DNA of 64,000 nucleotides, from NCBI RefSeq assembly GCF_004353895.1, contig NZ_SMOG01000001.1:186001-250000 (forward strand). The letters are read 5' to 3'. The stretch is from Candidatus Syntrophosphaera thermopropionivorans. GTDB lineage: Bacteria; Cloacimonadota; Cloacimonadia; Cloacimonadales; Cloacimonadaceae. A model generated the notes under the pieces. That model did not search any database. It was not told the origin of the DNA and saw only the letters and a program-made list of their open reading frames with translations. Positions 10,901-19,455 of the stretch are shown piece after piece. The translations under genes were made by a program, and so were the position numbers. Each line of letters opens with the position of its first letter. The stretch's first letter is position 1.

Positions 10901-12017
10901 AGTCCCGGTTAATTTTAATTTTTCCGGGAGGAATAAAACCAAGATCTATTATCTTTCTTATTAACCTTTTTTCCAGTTCGGGTTCTTCAGGGTCAAGTAC
11001 CGCCTTGCCAATAGTGAGAACACAATCCAGCACAATACTGGTATGCACATCCTTATATTCAGCCAGGAATTCAAAGACAGAATCTAATAGCGCATTTATC
11101 TCTTTAGCAGATAAGGTCTCTCGTAACTGTCCTAAAATCCGATTAAAATCCCATAAAAGATGGTCAATTAAACCACTCATAGGGGGTAAACTCAAAAGAT
11201 AAAAGATATAATGAATCTTTTCCTGTATACTTGGAAATTGAGCCAGCAAATCTCTATGACGAACGGCTATTTCTGTAAAAGAAGGAATCTCGTTTAATTC
11301 CTCTATACTTTTAATCTTACCCAATTGGTTTAATTGCTGGTTATAGAACCTGGTGCCTATTGTACGAGAAAGATAACTGCGACTGAGAGTAATCAAATCG
11401 GTATATTTATCATACCATTCCTCAATGGAAGAGCTGGATTTCCACAATTCCAGAGAAGATTGATAGATAGATTTTAATAGCACAAGTAACCTTTCTGGAT
11501 GGGATATCCTGGTAGAAAGAAGCTTCAATGTGCTATAACATTGTCCTGTAAGCGGAATAAATAAATCTGGGTAATCTCTATACCATTTTTCTAATATTTC
11601 TCCACTGTCTTCCAGAATTATTTGTGGAACCTGTTCCTGACTTGCTAAAGCACTAACGAAGGATAGAAATTCAGTTATAGCCTTCTGCTTGGTTTCATTT
11701 TTTTCTGCTTTTTGAAAGATTTCTTCAAAGATTTTTAGAATAATAGATAGAGCCTTATCTCTTTCTGGAAGCTGAAGATAGAACCATAAATCTCCAATTA
11801 CACTTTGTCTGAGCAAAAATAGCACCTCATCCCAATTGGCATAAGGATGGTGAAATTCTTCCAAAAATTGCTTGGTTCTTTGTTGTATACCGAAATAATT
11901 GGTACTTTGCTTTAGTAACCACTGGCTCTCTGGTGAAAGAACAATCTCTTTTACCTGTGTTTGAGCCAGGTTTTCAGCTAAAGCTTGAGATTGTATTTTA
12001 TCCACTATTATCCTCAA
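7938..12017 (-). CDS. PPDK/PEP-synthase-like dikinase without PEP-binding domain, very long N-terminus
   Basis: This 1359-aa protein ends with two domains of the pyruvate phosphate dikinase family. One is an ATP-grasp nucleotide-binding domain from about residue 865 (LLGAKAYFLKKM, then SLPGAMSTFLNIGMND near 955, which resembles the PPDK signature MPGMMDTVLNLGLND). The other is the swivelling phosphohistidine domain with LLTSRGGVTSHAAV (His near residue 1297). The protein stops about 60 residues later, so the C-terminal PEP/pyruvate TIM barrel of PPDK is absent. Residues 1-850 are mostly predicted helix with no domain I recognise. Known relatives with this truncated core use other acceptors (glucan-water dikinase, rifampicin phosphotransferase), so the acceptor here is unknown. 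The start is TTG at 12017 with a weak ribosome-binding site, so the N-terminus is slightly uncertain. It is followed by gap, and a TTGACA-type promoter lies upstream. Confidence 0.8.
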   Translation of the reverse strand: MRIIVDKIQSQALAENLAQTQVKEIVLSPESQWLLKQSTNYFGIQQRTKQFLEEFHHPYANWDEVLFLLRQSVIGDLWFYLQLPERDKALSIILKIFEEIFQKAEKNETKQKAITEFLSFVSALASQEQVPQIILEDSGEILEKWYRDYPDLFIPLTGQCYSTLKLLSTRISHPERLLVLLKSIYQSSLELWKSSSSIEEWYDKYTDLITLSRSYLSRTIGTRFYNQQLNQLGKIKSIEELNEIPSFTEIAVRHRDLLAQFPSIQEKIHYIFYLLSLPPMSGLIDHLLWDFNRILGQLRETLSAKEINALLDSVFEFLAEYKDVHTSIVLDCVLTIGKAVLDPEEPELEKRLIRKIIDLGFIPPGKIKINRDWQIIANKNHIKNIRVWLQLISIDPAFCKDLLAALTISIIRQGIFVSDTDLFQKDVSAFLNSNIKPIYVQAKHLLRLLPVFYNEIGAEGEIRDLSTEIDELCYRKDLLIHFVRKQVHTESNNTQIQLLQEILNYWVDLDPNHLKGLAPEDIEEYISHPDELNQKQHQAVNKFLSDHNLDAQTLLSQSWQSIAPLFKSIKNEDIPLKKLELLCRIYYLLLDKYQLDPYDITKFLNRYNWFDQKEQLRLKQSLARNDYDSSIHQMLNYIGRLNKIVLDPKPTQPWENIYYKRHIAAGIPSMYGQYREPKLEAMGIIFRLENLVERLIEKDIKQLNLEYLTAKTLKRIIHILELYELGLIYEGYSVSAFSNALEMLKSSQRVVRLSLDQYLDLFKQIKDSITDLINEHFYRFYEQELSHLPAKGIPGKYKKQTIQQMFAEEFFRKLLGSSFLVQSMDNFISQIITSLNSMKTIFAPEDLIKVMSYDPDLLFVPLHTNNRRLDNQVLLGAKAYFLKKMIQYEFPIPAGIVITTELFRARNIINAHPEIEKELDEKIRFNVNRIENYTGLEYGNPEAPLLLSVRSGAPMSLPGAMSTFLNIGMNDEITLKLSTMPNFGWTAWDCYRRLLQSWGMAYGIDRDEFDAVMISYKRRYKVQLKTQFTPEQMRDMCISYKKVLARHKVSFEQDVFLQLKQAINHVLDSWNTDRARLYRQKLQIADDWGTAVLIQKMILGNISLDSGTGVAFTYADWSKEPGITLNGDFTLCSQGEDVVAGLVYTLPISEQQRKLSKSPVQVSLEKDFPDIYARLLSLARQLVEERGYPHQEIEFTFEGPRKEQLYILQTRNQLITKVKQYTVFSVPKRELKILGNGIGVGKGVLNGIIVISRKDIDELKDMNLPLILVKPDTVPEDMELLFDCQGLLTSRGGVTSHAAVTAVRLGIIGVVNCRQLKVIEEDNICRIGDYILRPGDKIAIDASSGSIYLGHYPVETIPG

Positions 12018-12087
12018 ATATTCTTTATGATTTTAAATATTGATTATAATGATGTTCCCTAAAAAGCTAAATTTCAATGCTCTTAAT

Positions 12088-12118
12088 TCTATAGATATTT
12101 TACAGGTTATAATGTCAA
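12088..12118 (-). promoter_or_regulatory. Putative sigma-70-type promoter for the dikinase gene
   Basis: On the minus strand a perfect TTGACA (12118-12113) is followed by TCTATA at a 17-nt spacing or TATAGA at a 19-nt spacing (12095-12088). It lies between the polA stop codon and the dikinase start. The assignment rests on motif match only. Confidence 0.4.
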
Positions 12119-12126
12119 GCTTCTTT

Positions 12127-14883
12127 TCAGTGTGCATCAAACCAGCTATGACCGTGTCCAATATCAACTTTTAAAGTCACAATGCGACTGTATTTTTCCG
12201 GTAAAGCTTCTTCCATTGCTTTCTTAACCAACTTTTCAGCTTCTAACAAAAATTCTTTATGTACCTCAAAGACGAGTTCATCATGGACTTGTAGTATCAT
12301 CTTGATTCTGGGATTATCTTTAATTTGTTTATGTATATCAATCATAGCAATCTTAATAAGGTCGGCTGCAGTACCCTGGATAGGCATATTTACTGCCACT
12401 CTTTCTGCCTCAGCTCTTAATCCCTGATTACTGCTATTTATATTTTTAAGATAGAGTTTCCTGCCAAATAGGGTCTGACAAAATCCATGTAATCTTGCCT
12501 CTGCTTTGCAATTATTAATGAAAGCCTGGATGGTGGGAAAACGATGGAAATACTCATCAATGAGTTTCTTCGCTTCCTCTTGAGAAATTCCCAGTTCCCG
12601 TGAAAGTTTCTTCTGTCCCATTCCGTAGAGTAAACCAAAATTTATAACTTTTGCTCTTCTTCGTTCTTCATCAGTGACATCGTTTAAGGGTTTTCCTGTA
12701 ATTAGAGCAGCAGTTTGACGATGGATATCTAAGTCCTGTTTAAAAGAATCTATCAGGACCTGGTCTCCAGACATTAATGCTAACAATCTCAATTCTATCT
12801 GGGAGTAATCTGCATCCATAAGTTCCCAATCCGGGTCAGCGGCAATGAAAGCTTTCCGAACCGTCTTACCTAAATCTGTTCTAACTGGTATATTTTGGAG
12901 ATTTGGATTGGAAGAGGAAAGTCTTCCCGTTGAGGTTACGGTCTGATTAAAAGAAGAGTGTATTTTCCCGGTTCTCGGATTAATTAATTTTGGTAAAGCA
13001 CTCACATAAGTGGATTCAAGTTTACTTAACATTCGGTATTGCAGAAGTTTCTCAGCAATCTCATATTTTTCTGCCAGCTCTTCCAGAACTGCACTATCGG
13101 TGGAATAACCACTTTTGGTCTTCTTCTTAGCAGGTAACTTCTTCTCTTCAAAAAGAACCTTTGCCAGTTGCTGAGTTGAATTAATGTTAAACTCATAACC
13201 GGCATAGGCATATATCTCTTCGGTAAGTTTTTCCAGTTCCTGGTTGATATTTTTGGATATCTCTTTCAATACTTCTGTATCAATGCTGACTCCATTTTCT
13301 TCCATCTGCTGTAAAACTGGTATTAAAGGGATTTCTATATTTTCATATAGCTCTTTTAAACCTGTGTTTTCCAGCCTTTTCAGATAGATAGGATAGAGCA
13401 TATAGACTGCCCAGGCATCTTCCGCAGAATAGTCACAAGCTTTTTCTACTTCCAGTAAATCAAAGCTGGGGCAGGCTTTTTTATTAATTAAACTTGAAAA
13501 AGTAATCATCTCATACTGAAGTTCCGTAGCAGTACAGGTTTCCAGAGAATATTGATTTGTCCCAGGGTCTAAAAGATAAGCGGCAATCATAGTGTCTCCA
13601 ATTTTATTATCCCAGTTCCAGCCTTCCTGGTGGAGTACGATCATATCATACTTAATATTATGACCCAGAATCAATTTACCTTGCAAAGCTTCATTTAGTT
13701 CACGGAGAGTTTGCTCTTTAGGGAAATTATTATACTCCTTGTGTCCTATAGGTATATACCAGGCTTCATCAGATTTAAAACATAAGGAAATACCAACTAA
13801 ATCGGCTTGCATTGCATCTTCAGAAGTAGTCTCTGTATCAAGACTTACCAGATTAACCTTCTTCAAATGGTCCAGCAGCTTAGAATAATTTTCTGCTGTT
13901 GCCAGTATTGCCTGAAACTTCTTATTTCCCATTTTGGAGGGAACTGTATACTCACTTTCAAATATATCACTCTGTACCAATTTATCCGGTTCTTCTGAAG
14001 GAATTGAAATAGCTATTTTCTGCCCATAACGATTATCTATTAATCTCTTCAAAGTATTTATCTCATAGCGAGTGAGAAAATCCTTTGCTTTATGTAATGA
14101 TTCTGGATTAAATTTTAGAGCTTCAATTCGGGGGATCTCAATAGGAACATTTCTGATTATCATAGCCAACTGTCTGGAAAGATAGGCATTATCTTTACCT
14201 TCAATCAGCTTTTGTCGTAATTTTTCCGGAATTTCATCCAGATGAGCATAAATCTCATCCAAATTGGAATATTGCTTGAGTAACTTAACTGCTGTAACTT
14301 CTCCAATGCCTCTAACTCCGGGTATATTATCACTGGGGTCTCCTGCTAATGCCAGAAAATCCACAAATTGTTCAGGGAGTATTCCATATTTTTTAACAAT
14401 TGCTTCTTTATCCAGAGTAATATTCTTCATTGGGTCGTAGATAACTGCCTTATCGTCGACCAGTTGTGCATAATCTTTATCAATAGTAACAAACACTATA
14501 TCATAATCAGTTTTAAAGTGTTCTGCTAAAGTTGCCAGAACATCATCAGCTTCATAACCGTCTATGGATATTTCTTTTAGACCGATTATCCGAAAAAACT
14601 CTTGAACTGGCTCTACCTGTGCCAGCAGAGCATCTGGCATAGGAGGTCTATTAGCTTTATAGGCTTCACTGAGTTCATGTCTGAAAGTGGGTGCTTTACG
14701 GTCAAAGCTTATCAATAAATTTTCTGCCTTTTTGGAATCCAGTAAATGCAAGAAGGAATTGACCACACCATATATAGCACTGGTATTTTCACCTTTACTA
14801 TTTATCAGTGGATTATTAACGAAAGCGTAATAAGAGCGATATAGAAGTGCCGTACCATCTATCAAGTAAAGTTTATCTCGCAT
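12127..14883 (-). CDS. polA: DNA polymerase I
   Basis: This is a family A polymerase for Okazaki-fragment maturation and repair. The N-terminal 5'-nuclease domain (about 1-290) has YEADDVLATL, GDPSDNIPGVRGIGEVTA and conserved acidic residues. The 3'-5' exonuclease domain (about 325-510) keeps the metal ligands in SLDTETTSE and the Asp of AEDAWAVY, so proofreading is probably active, unlike in Taq or many Gram-positive enzymes. The polymerase domain has motif A DADYSQIELRLLA, motif B RRAKVINFGLLYG and motif C LQVHDELVFEV. At 918 aa it is full length. The start ATG at 14883 is preceded by GAAAGGAG. It is transcribed away from the DUF47-pit operon across a 189-bp divergent gap. Confidence 0.97.
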   Translation of the reverse strand: MRDKLYLIDGTALLYRSYYAFVNNPLINSKGENTSAIYGVVNSFLHLLDSKKAENLLISFDRKAPTFRHELSEAYKANRPPMPDALLAQVEPVQEFFRIIGLKEISIDGYEADDVLATLAEHFKTDYDIVFVTIDKDYAQLVDDKAVIYDPMKNITLDKEAIVKKYGILPEQFVDFLALAGDPSDNIPGVRGIGEVTAVKLLKQYSNLDEIYAHLDEIPEKLRQKLIEGKDNAYLSRQLAMIIRNVPIEIPRIEALKFNPESLHKAKDFLTRYEINTLKRLIDNRYGQKIAISIPSEEPDKLVQSDIFESEYTVPSKMGNKKFQAILATAENYSKLLDHLKKVNLVSLDTETTSEDAMQADLVGISLCFKSDEAWYIPIGHKEYNNFPKEQTLRELNEALQGKLILGHNIKYDMIVLHQEGWNWDNKIGDTMIAAYLLDPGTNQYSLETCTATELQYEMITFSSLINKKACPSFDLLEVEKACDYSAEDAWAVYMLYPIYLKRLENTGLKELYENIEIPLIPVLQQMEENGVSIDTEVLKEISKNINQELEKLTEEIYAYAGYEFNINSTQQLAKVLFEEKKLPAKKKTKSGYSTDSAVLEELAEKYEIAEKLLQYRMLSKLESTYVSALPKLINPRTGKIHSSFNQTVTSTGRLSSSNPNLQNIPVRTDLGKTVRKAFIAADPDWELMDADYSQIELRLLALMSGDQVLIDSFKQDLDIHRQTAALITGKPLNDVTDEERRRAKVINFGLLYGMGQKKLSRELGISQEEAKKLIDEYFHRFPTIQAFINNCKAEARLHGFCQTLFGRKLYLKNINSSNQGLRAEAERVAVNMPIQGTAADLIKIAMIDIHKQIKDNPRIKMILQVHDELVFEVHKEFLLEAEKLVKKAMEEALPEKYSRIVTLKVDIGHGHSWFDAH

Positions 14884-15006
14884 TATCTTTGCTCCTTTCT
14901 TAAAGTTATTTTCTTTTTTCTTATTCTCTTATCCTGATTAAACTGTCAATATTAAATCACTTATATTAAAATATATATGGATAAAAAAAGGATTTGCAGC
15001 TTAATC

Positions 15007-15035
15007 TTGACAAAATACATAACCATAAATATTTA
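15007..15035 (+). promoter_or_regulatory. Putative promoter of the DUF47-pit-AEC operon
   Basis: TTGACA at 15007-15012 is followed after exactly 17 nt by TATTTA at 15030-15035. It lies 38 bp upstream of the DUF47 start in the divergent gap with polA. No PHO-box-like direct repeat was recognised. Confidence 0.45.
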
Positions 15036-15072
15036 TTAAAGATTGAAATTTAAGATTATCCAAGGAGAAATA

Positions 15073-15717
15073 ATGGCTCTGGTCTTAAAAACTACTAAAT
15101 TCGTAGAAGCCCAGATTGATACCTTTCTGGATATAGTCAGTGATTCTGCTTTAATTTTCCGTTTTGCTGTGGATGACTATCTCCAAGAAAGGACCTCGCA
15201 ATTTGAAGAAAGATTGAATCTGATTAGAGAGAATGAAAAGAAGGTGGATGACCTCAGGATAGCAGTAGAACGCTATTTATATGAACGAACACTAATTCCA
15301 GAAAATCGGGGTGATGTTCTGGCTATACTGGAAAATACTGATGAGGTTATGGACCATATGAAGGATACTTTGATGCAGTTTTCTATAGAAAATCCGGAAA
15401 TTCCTTCCGTACTGGATGACCTCTGGCTGCAGACTACCACTGCTTCTACAGCTGCTGTAGAACAACTGGTCTTTGCTGTGCGTTCCTTCTTCCGTGACCT
15501 CAGTCAGGTCAATAACTTCATCCATAAGGTCTATTTCTTTGAAAGAGAAGCTGACCAATTAGGAGAAAAACTACGCCGTCAAATCTTTTCTCTGGATATA
15601 GACCTTGCCCTTAAGAGTCAGTTACGCTGGTTTGCCATTCATATTGAACAGATTTCTGATTATGCTCAAGCAGTCTGTGATAGGCTTGCTATCTATACTA
15701 TAAAAAGACAATTATAG
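15073..15717 (+). CDS. DUF47 / PhoU-like Pit accessory protein
   Basis: This is an all-helical cytoplasmic protein of the DUF47 (TIGR00153) family, related to PhoU, whose members are encoded next to Pit-type phosphate transporters and are thought to modulate them. Visible features are the acidic and aromatic helices (YLQERTSQFEERLNLIREN, VYFFEREADQLGEKLRRQ) that form the paired PhoU-like bundles. The length of 214 aa is normal. An upstream in-frame ATG at 15043 exists, but AAGGAG at 15062-15067 sits 6 nt before the ATG at 15073, so I use the latter. The stop codon is 13 bp from the pit start, indicating one operon. Confidence 0.88.
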   Translation: MALVLKTTKFVEAQIDTFLDIVSDSALIFRFAVDDYLQERTSQFEERLNLIRENEKKVDDLRIAVERYLYERTLIPENRGDVLAILENTDEVMDHMKDTLMQFSIENPEIPSVLDDLWLQTTTASTAAVEQLVFAVRSFFRDLSQVNNFIHKVYFFEREADQLGEKLRRQIFSLDIDLALKSQLRWFAIHIEQISDYAQAVCDRLAIYTIKRQL

Positions 15718-15730
15718 ATTATCAGCTGAT

Positions 15731-17227
15731 ATGGTCTATTTCTATCTTCTGAGTGGGTTATTCATCGGTTGGTCAATGGGAGCCAATGATACCGGTAATA
15801 TTTTTGGTGCTGCCGTTTCCACCCGTATGATTAAATTCAGTCAAGCTGCCCTGATTGCAGCTATTTTCTATACCTTAGGTGCTTTTCTGGAAGGAAGTGG
15901 ACCTTCTGGAACTCTCGGAAGATTGGGTTCCATAGATGCTATTGGGGGCGCCTTTACTGTCGCATTAGCTGCTGCTTTAGCTATTGTGGCAATTGTCCGT
16001 TTAGGCATTCCAGTTGCCGTTTCTCAAACTATTGTTGGAGCTATAATTGGTTGGAACTACTTTTCTGGACGCATCACCGATTTTAATTCTCTGATTACTA
16101 TTGCCAGTAGCTGGATTATTGCATTTATTGTCTCTGCTGCAGTTGCTGCTTTATTCTTTTATCTTATGCGAAGGTGGATAAATCGTTCCCGATTACATCT
16201 TCTGGAACAGGATATGATTATCCGTTATGCTTTAGTTGTATTTGGAGCTATTGCAGCTTATTTCTTAGGTGCAAACACCATTGCTAATGCCATTGGAGTT
16301 TTTGTACCAGTTACTCCTTTTAAAGATTTAACCATAGGTTCTATGTTTTCACTTACTGGAGTTCAACAATTATACCTGGTTGGTGCGCTTTCTGTAGTTT
16401 TAGGCATCTACACCTATTCACATAAAGTGATGGGAACTGTAGGGCATGAAATCTATAAACTTTCTCCAGCTATGGCATTAGTAGCTCTTTTAGCTGAGAC
16501 CTTTGTTCTATTCTTATTTTCTTCTCGTGGATTGCATAATTTACTTCTTTCTATCGGGTTACCAGCTGTTCCCTTAGTTCCTATATCTTCCACCCAAGCT
16601 ATGGTCGGTGCTGTACTTGGTATAGGTCTGGCTAAGGGAGGAAAAAATATAAAATATAATGTGCTTGGGAAGGTATCTCTTGCGTGGATTGTTGCACCTT
16701 TGATGGCTTTCCTTCTTTCCTTTGTTGCTCTTTATATAAGTCAAAATGTGTTTGAACTAGAGGTACGCCTTCCTATAACCTACACAGTAGATAAAGCTGC
16801 AGTAAAAGAAATAGAACAACGCGGAATAGATACTAAACATCTATCATTTGTTAACCTACGAACCTTCAAAACAGAAAGAGAGCTCTATAAAGAATTAATG
16901 GAAGAAGATTTCTATACACCTGAAGAGGTAAAAATTATTATTAGTATATGTGAAAATTATCCTCTCCTGGTTAATGTGGAACTCCTCAATAAAGGAGGTC
17001 TTAATCGTCGTTTTACTGAGGAACAACTCAAAGCTTTATCTGAATTGGATGGTAAAAAATTTAAGCGAAAATGGAATTTAGCTCAAGCTCTATCCGAATA
17101 CCCTGCCTGGAAATTTATTGAACCACCACAAACAAGAGCTGATGAAGAACATAATGAAGATTTAAAATCAGACTTAGAAATAATTTATAAAGTCTTCTAT
17201 TTTCCATCGGATAACAATAACCGCTAA
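15731..17227 (+). CDS. pit: Inorganic phosphate transporter, PiT family
   Basis: This is a low-affinity phosphate symporter of the inner membrane (SLC20/PiT). Both copies of the duplicated signature are visible: GWSMGANDTGNIFGAAVST near the N-terminus and FLGANTIANAIGVFVP in the second half. About ten hydrophobic segments lie before residue 355. A soluble C-terminal extension of about 140 residues (from about VRLPITYTVDK) with helices and charged stretches is longer than in many bacterial PiT proteins and could contact the DUF47 partner encoded directly upstream. H+ versus Na+ coupling cannot be told. The gene downstream (AEC permease) starts 15 bp after the stop and is probably co-transcribed. 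Confidence 0.94.
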   Translation: MVYFYLLSGLFIGWSMGANDTGNIFGAAVSTRMIKFSQAALIAAIFYTLGAFLEGSGPSGTLGRLGSIDAIGGAFTVALAAALAIVAIVRLGIPVAVSQTIVGAIIGWNYFSGRITDFNSLITIASSWIIAFIVSAAVAALFFYLMRRWINRSRLHLLEQDMIIRYALVVFGAIAAYFLGANTIANAIGVFVPVTPFKDLTIGSMFSLTGVQQLYLVGALSVVLGIYTYSHKVMGTVGHEIYKLSPAMALVALLAETFVLFLFSSRGLHNLLLSIGLPAVPLVPISSTQAMVGAVLGIGLAKGGKNIKYNVLGKVSLAWIVAPLMAFLLSFVALYISQNVFELEVRLPITYTVDKAAVKEIEQRGIDTKHLSFVNLRTFKTERELYKELMEEDFYTPEEVKIIISICENYPLLVNVELLNKGGLNRRFTEEQLKALSELDGKKFKRKWNLAQALSEYPAWKFIEPPQTRADEEHNEDLKSDLEIIYKVFYFPSDNNNR

Positions 17228-17242
17228 AGAACTCAATAAGTT

Positions 17243-18142
17243 ATGAATTTCTTCCAGGGACAGAATCTCACCTTTATTTTGTGTTTCTTTATTGGTTTTA
17301 TCCTGAAAAAGCTGAAACTCTTACAAAAAGATGATGCTCACATCCTTCTTCGCTTTGTACTTAATGTCTGTATCCCACCTCTAATGATTCTGGCTATTTA
17401 TCGTGCTACCTTAGCTCTGGATTTACTTTTAGTAGCACTCTGTGCAATGCTGGTGATGGTGATAATTTATTTCATCTCTTCTGCCATAGGGAAAAAGCTG
17501 AAAATGGAACCCCAAACATTCGGAAGTTTCCTGGTAGCTACTATGATAATGAACACAGCTTTTGCTCTGCCTTACTTTAAAATTATAGGAAGTGAAGAAC
17601 TGGCTCGTGCTTCCCTTTTTGATATTGGAAACACTATAATGATTTTTACCTTTGCTTATTATCAGGCAATCAAATATGGGACTTCTGCTACTAAAGAAAA
17701 AATCCAGCTCAAAAAATTTCTCACTCTTCCTCCTTTATATGCCATTCTTTTTGCCGTTCTGATTAAAATGTCAAATCTGCAACTATCCAATACGGTTATC
17801 TCTTTCCTGGAACTTTTAGGTAATCCTACTGGAATTCTGATGATGGTAGCTCTCGGATTAGCCTGTGAACCAAAGCTAAAACATCTCGGGAAAGCTCTGA
17901 TTGCTGTAGTATTGAGAATGGGAGTAGGCCTAATTACCGGTTATCTACTAACCCTCATTTTTAGGTTACATGGAACAGCTCAAATCGTGGTTATAATCTG
18001 TTCTTCACTGCCTGCAGGTTTTAATACCCTTATCTTGGCTGATAGAGAAGATATGGACCGCGATTTTGCTGCAACCGTGGTCTCTATCTCAACTTTTATT
18101 GCTCTATTTACTATACCCTTACTGATTAACTTCTTCTATTAA
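17243..18142 (+). CDS. AEC-family (auxin efflux carrier type) permease
   Basis: This is an inner-membrane transporter with about ten hydrophobic helices in two repeated halves, matching the AEC/BART superfamily. Typical features are the N-terminal GFILKKLKLL, the polar interruption VLNVCIPPLMILAI in the first half and CSSLPAGFNTLILA in the second. At 299 aa it has the family's usual length. Bacterial members transport malate, malonate or other organic acids, but the substrate here is unknown. It is the last gene of the phosphate-transport operon. The link to phosphate may be only positional. Confidence 0.85.
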   Translation: MNFFQGQNLTFILCFFIGFILKKLKLLQKDDAHILLRFVLNVCIPPLMILAIYRATLALDLLLVALCAMLVMVIIYFISSAIGKKLKMEPQTFGSFLVATMIMNTAFALPYFKIIGSEELARASLFDIGNTIMIFTFAYYQAIKYGTSATKEKIQLKKFLTLPPLYAILFAVLIKMSNLQLSNTVISFLELLGNPTGILMMVALGLACEPKLKHLGKALIAVVLRMGVGLITGYLLTLIFRLHGTAQIVVIICSSLPAGFNTLILADREDMDRDFAATVVSISTFIALFTIPLLINFFY

Positions 18143-18470
18143 AATGGGGTGTAGAAGGACTGATACGATATCATCCTGGGTATTTTTTATAAGATTTAAA
18201 TTGTTATTGCTTTAGTAAAGAAGATTGTACCTCGTTCCACAGACGAAGAAATATTCTGTCACTTTTATCCCTTGAAGGGATTTATATCCCCTGTAATAGA
18301 ATTTTGAATAGAAAAAAGAAGCTTTATTAGCCCAAAAACCTTGTATCAAAGCTTAGGTCACAGACTATTTTTAGCAGATAGAACTGGAGACTGCTAATTT
18401 TTTATTTGCTTTTTCTCTCACTTTCATTATATTAATAGTAGAAATCAATAAATGAAAAAGGAGGTTTAAA
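18143..18470. other. Intergenic gap with a possible terminator and a short dyad
   Basis: There is no gene in these 328 bp. Just after the AEC stop, GGA-CT-GATA / TATC-A-TCC (about 18158-18175) could fold into an imperfect hairpin, and TATTTTTTAT follows it; this is a possible weak terminator. At 18268-18282 ATCCCTTGAAGGGAT is a perfect 7-bp dyad around one base and could be an operator. It is not the CIRCE element. AAGGAGG stands before the hsp20 start. Confidence 0.4.
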
Positions 18471-18908
18471 ATGAAACTAGTACCATCTCGTAGAACTTCA
18501 GAGATTAATCCAATGAGCACGATGTTAAATATGTTTGATGAATTTTTCAATCGTGCTTTTGAGGAAGATTTTGAAGAAGAAAATTTCCGGGCTATGCCAA
18601 TGGATATCATAGAAAGAGATAAAGAATATGAGATTCTGGCTAACCTGCCTGGATTCAAGAAAGACAATGTAAAAATAACGGTTCATGATAATCAGCTTCT
18701 GATTGAAGCCAATGTTGAAGAGACAAAGGAAGAAAAGAAAGGAACAATCTACCGCTGCGAACGCTATAGTGGTAACTATCGTCGCAACTTACTTCTTCCT
18801 GATAATACTGATGTCTCTAAGATATCGGCTAAAATGGAAGATGGCGTGTTGCATCTGATTATCCCGAAGAAAGAACCAACTCCGCAGAAAGAGATAGTCA
18901 TTCAATAA
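18471..18908 (+). CDS. Small heat-shock protein, Hsp20 family
   Basis: This is an ATP-independent holdase that would keep unfolding proteins soluble as large oligomers. The alpha-crystallin domain covers about residues 45-140: PMDIIERDKEYEILANLPGF, then a beta-rich core, the conserved GVLHLIIPKKE strand and a short C-terminal tail. The N-terminal arm has the MFDEFFNRAFEEDFEEE segment common in bacterial Hsp20. At 145 aa it is normal. The start is supported by AAAGGAGG 6-8 nt upstream. It is a single-gene unit ending in a strong hairpin terminator. A second, different Hsp20 lies at 48725-49165. Confidence 0.93.
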   Translation: MKLVPSRRTSEINPMSTMLNMFDEFFNRAFEEDFEEENFRAMPMDIIERDKEYEILANLPGFKKDNVKITVHDNQLLIEANVEETKEEKKGTIYRCERYSGNYRRNLLLPDNTDVSKISAKMEDGVLHLIIPKKEPTPQKEIVIQ

Positions 18909-18919
18909 ACCAGCCTCAC

Positions 18920-18966
18920 AAAGAAAGGGACGCAGGTATTCAAAGCTTGCGTCCTTTTCTTTTTTA
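18920..18966 (+). terminator. Rho-independent terminator after hsp20
   Basis: AAAGAAAGGGACGCA pairs with TGCGTCCTTTTCTTT with one wobble, around a loop of about 12 nt, and runs into T-rich sequence. Because the arms are A/T-flanked it may also act weakly on the other strand, but no gene ends there. Confidence 0.85.
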
Positions 18967-19068
18967 ATCTCATTTATTTTCTGTCTGGGGAAAACTTTTT
19001 TAAGTTGTCCTTGACACAATATAGAGCTATTCAAATTTAGCTTTAAAATAAATTAGGGGAGAAACAAA

Positions 19069-19452
19069 ATGCTGGTTCCTGATGATTTATACTACACAGA
19101 AACACACGAATGGGTTAGATTAGATGATGGGATTGCCACTGTAGGCATCACCGATTTTGCTCAAAAAGAATTGGGTGATATTGTCTATCTGGAATTGCCA
19201 GAGATTGGAAATAAAGTCTCTGCAGGTGAACCTTGTGGCACTATTGAAGCAGTTAAATCTGCCGAAGATCTGATTAGTCCTGTCAGTGGGGTTATAGAAG
19301 AAAAAAATATTGAAGCTGAAGAATCTCCAGAAATCATCAATAAATCACCCTATGAAGAAGGCTGGCTATTCCGGGTTCATCTTTCTAATCTTGAAGAATT
19401 GGAAGACTTATTAAGTCCTCGTGACTATACTAAATTAATTGAAGCTTTATGA
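19069..19452 (+). CDS. gcvH: Glycine cleavage system H protein
   Basis: This is the lipoyl-carrying shuttle protein of the glycine cleavage complex, moving the aminomethyl group between the P, T and L proteins. The lipoylated Lys is in GTIEAVKSAEDLISPVSG. The N-terminal HEWVRLDDGIATVGITDFAQ and the C-terminal GWLFRVHLSN are canonical, and 127 aa is the normal length. AGGGGAG stands upstream of the ATG. No other glycine cleavage gene is present in the window; it heads a cluster with gmk and the omega-like gene. GcvH can also serve as a lipoate donor in lipoyl relay, so its role need not be glycine catabolism. The gap to gmk is 3 bp. Confidence 0.96.
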   Translation: MLVPDDLYYTETHEWVRLDDGIATVGITDFAQKELGDIVYLELPEIGNKVSAGEPCGTIEAVKSAEDLISPVSGVIEEKNIEAEESPEIINKSPYEEGWLFRVHLSNLEELEDLLSPRDYTKLIEAL

Positions 19453-19455
19453 ACG

